From Anoxybacter fermentans (GTDB taxonomy: Bacteria > Bacillota > Halanaerobiia > DY22613), in assembly GCF_003991135.1 (NCBI RefSeq), contig NZ_CP016379.1, forward strand, positions 1,488,001 to 1,552,000: a stretch of 64,000 bases of DNA. The letters are read 5' to 3'. Position numbers and translations under genes: made by a program. Of the stretch, positions 63,374 through 64,000 are shown piece after piece. The notes beneath the pieces were generated by a model. It was not told the origin of the DNA, made no database searches, and was given only the letters and a program-made list of their open reading frames with translations. The stretch's first letter is position 1, and every line of letters starts with the position of its first letter.

Positions 63374-63433
63374 TGTAATCCCTCCCTTTCATCTTAGTCT
63401 TTGGAAAATATATTTTTTTTAAACTAATAAAGT

Positions 63434-63615
63434 GATTTTACTGCAAAAAGCTAATTTTTCGCTTCAAAAAAAATTTTTCAAACTATCTAAAATTCGATTT
63501 CAGTAATTTGATTAGCTCATCACATCCTGTGATAAGGCCATTCTTTTCAATCTCACTAAGATGATTTAACGAAAAATTTCAATATTATTCAAAATTAGCT
63601 TTTTGCAGTTCAATC
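63434..63615 (-). repeat. Palindromic element, copy R15 (internally deleted)
   Basis: Reverse orientation, 182 bp, with the same internal deletion as R3. Flanks ATAAAGT (63427-63433) and ATAAAAT (63616-63622) match at six of seven bases, an aged duplication. Confidence 0.88.
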
Positions 63616-63632
63616 ATAAAATAAAAATAAAA

Positions 63633-63649
63633 AGGAGGAAATCCCTCCT
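63633..63649 (-). terminator. Terminator after the deoC-like gene
   Basis: A six-base stem (AGGAGG / CCTCCT) with a five-base loop followed on the minus strand by TTTTTATTTTTATTTT. Confidence 0.75.
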
Positions 63650-63667
63650 GATTAAATATTGCTGTTA

Positions 63668-64000
63668 TTAACTTTCCTCCTCTTCTCCTGTGACAATATA
63701 AACTCCAAAATCTGTTCCAATCCGATTAGCACCAGCATCCAACATATCTACTGCCTCCTCAAAAGTCTTAATTCCACCTGATGCTTTTACACCGATCTCC
63801 CGACCTACAGTTTTTCGTATCAGGCTTACATGTTCCCCTGTTGTCCTATAAGGGCCAAATCCAGTGGAAGTAACCACAAAATCAGCTCCACCCTCAACAG
63901 CCAGTGTACAGGCTTTGATAATCTCTTCATCAGATAAATAGCTACACTCGATATTAACTTTGACCAGCGCTCCCGGGCCTAAAGAAGATACCCTTGCTGC
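63668..64000 (-). CDS. Deoxyribose-phosphate aldolase-like protein, C-terminal part (cut by window edge)
   Basis: The last 110 residues of a DeoC-fold aldolase. The Schiff-base Lys is kept in LVKVNIE and the second active-site Lys in GVKASGGI. Two normally conserved places differ: DFVKTSTGF reads DFVVTSTGF, and the phosphate-binding GTSSG reads GTDFG. It is therefore probably a divergent paralogue with another substrate, not standard DeoC. The tail is acidic (GEEEES). The N-terminal part is beyond base 64000. Confidence 0.8.
   Translation of the reverse strand, partial: AARVSSLGPGALVKVNIECSYLSDEEIIKACTLAVEGGADFVVTSTGFGPYRTTGEHVSLIRKTVGREIGVKASGGIKTFEEAVDMLDAGANRIGTDFGVYIVTGEEEES

Overview
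This window is low-GC chromosomal DNA from an endospore-forming Firmicute of the Clostridia or Halanaerobiia type. The evidence is a class A RNase P RNA, sporulation-linked genes (BofC domain, SPOCS/DUF3794 domain, the YIEGIA pair), a pyruvate phosphate dikinase/CcpN/PPSR gluconeogenic cluster, HemZ and a radical-SAM style of metabolism, and housekeeping gene order typical of Clostridia. The Halanaerobiales guess is inference from overall gene style; no species is claimed. Most genes read on the minus strand.

Layout. 1-15.5 kb: aspS (cut by the window edge), hisS, a foldase with TPRs, hemZ, an MBL hydrolase, dtd, relA, apt, an oversized recJ, trpP, a LapA-like gene, secF and secD. 15.5-23.6 kb: an accessory stretch that separates secDF from yajC. 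It holds a frameshifted HD gene, a hypothetical gene, a tautomerase, an ABC exporter, an unannotated small transcript with a consensus promoter, a pyruvate-kinase-like domain gene, a small HTH gene and a NarL-type two-component pair. 23-30.7 kb: lepB, yajC, tgt, queA, ruvBAC, bofC-like, yebC and fmdB-like. 30.8-35.6 kb: small and poorly known genes plus rnpB. 35.6-37.4 kb: nif3-like and trmK. 37.5-49 kb: a second accessory stretch with psuK-psuG, a membrane/metal-flavoured cluster (SHOCT proteins, DUF2680 protein, methyltransferase, HK/RR), the YIEGIA pair, a MATE exporter behind a CsoR-type repressor, and two tRNAs. 49-64 kb: sigA, dnaG, a UPF0178 gene, dgt, ppdK, glpX, ppsR, ccpN, a second ppsR, a DUF4342 gene, recO, pcm and a divergent deoC (cut by the edge).

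The most striking content is not a gene. A family of long imperfect palindromes, 221 bp when complete, occurs 15 times (full or internally deleted) plus three fragments. That is about one copy per 4 kb, always between genes and in both orientations. Each full copy has ~28-bp terminal inverted repeats reading GRTTAWACTGCAAAAAGC, about 85-bp pairing arms, and two hairpins in the centre, so it could fold as a three-way junction. At least seven copies are flanked by exact 6-7-bp direct repeats, which makes the family a MITE-like mobile element. One copy landed at the 3' end of recJ, supplies its last codons and stop, and destroyed an ancestral recJ-apt ATGA overlap that can still be reconstructed. 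Another copy is nested inside an older, decayed one. No transposase is present in the window.

Other points of note: a probable -1 frameshift on an A7 run in the HD gene; apparent AUA and AUU start codons for ccpN and pcm; a second, unrelated palindromic element at 44.8-45.0 kb; a perfect 29-bp operator in front of csoR-MATE; and two small proteins missed by simple ORF calling.
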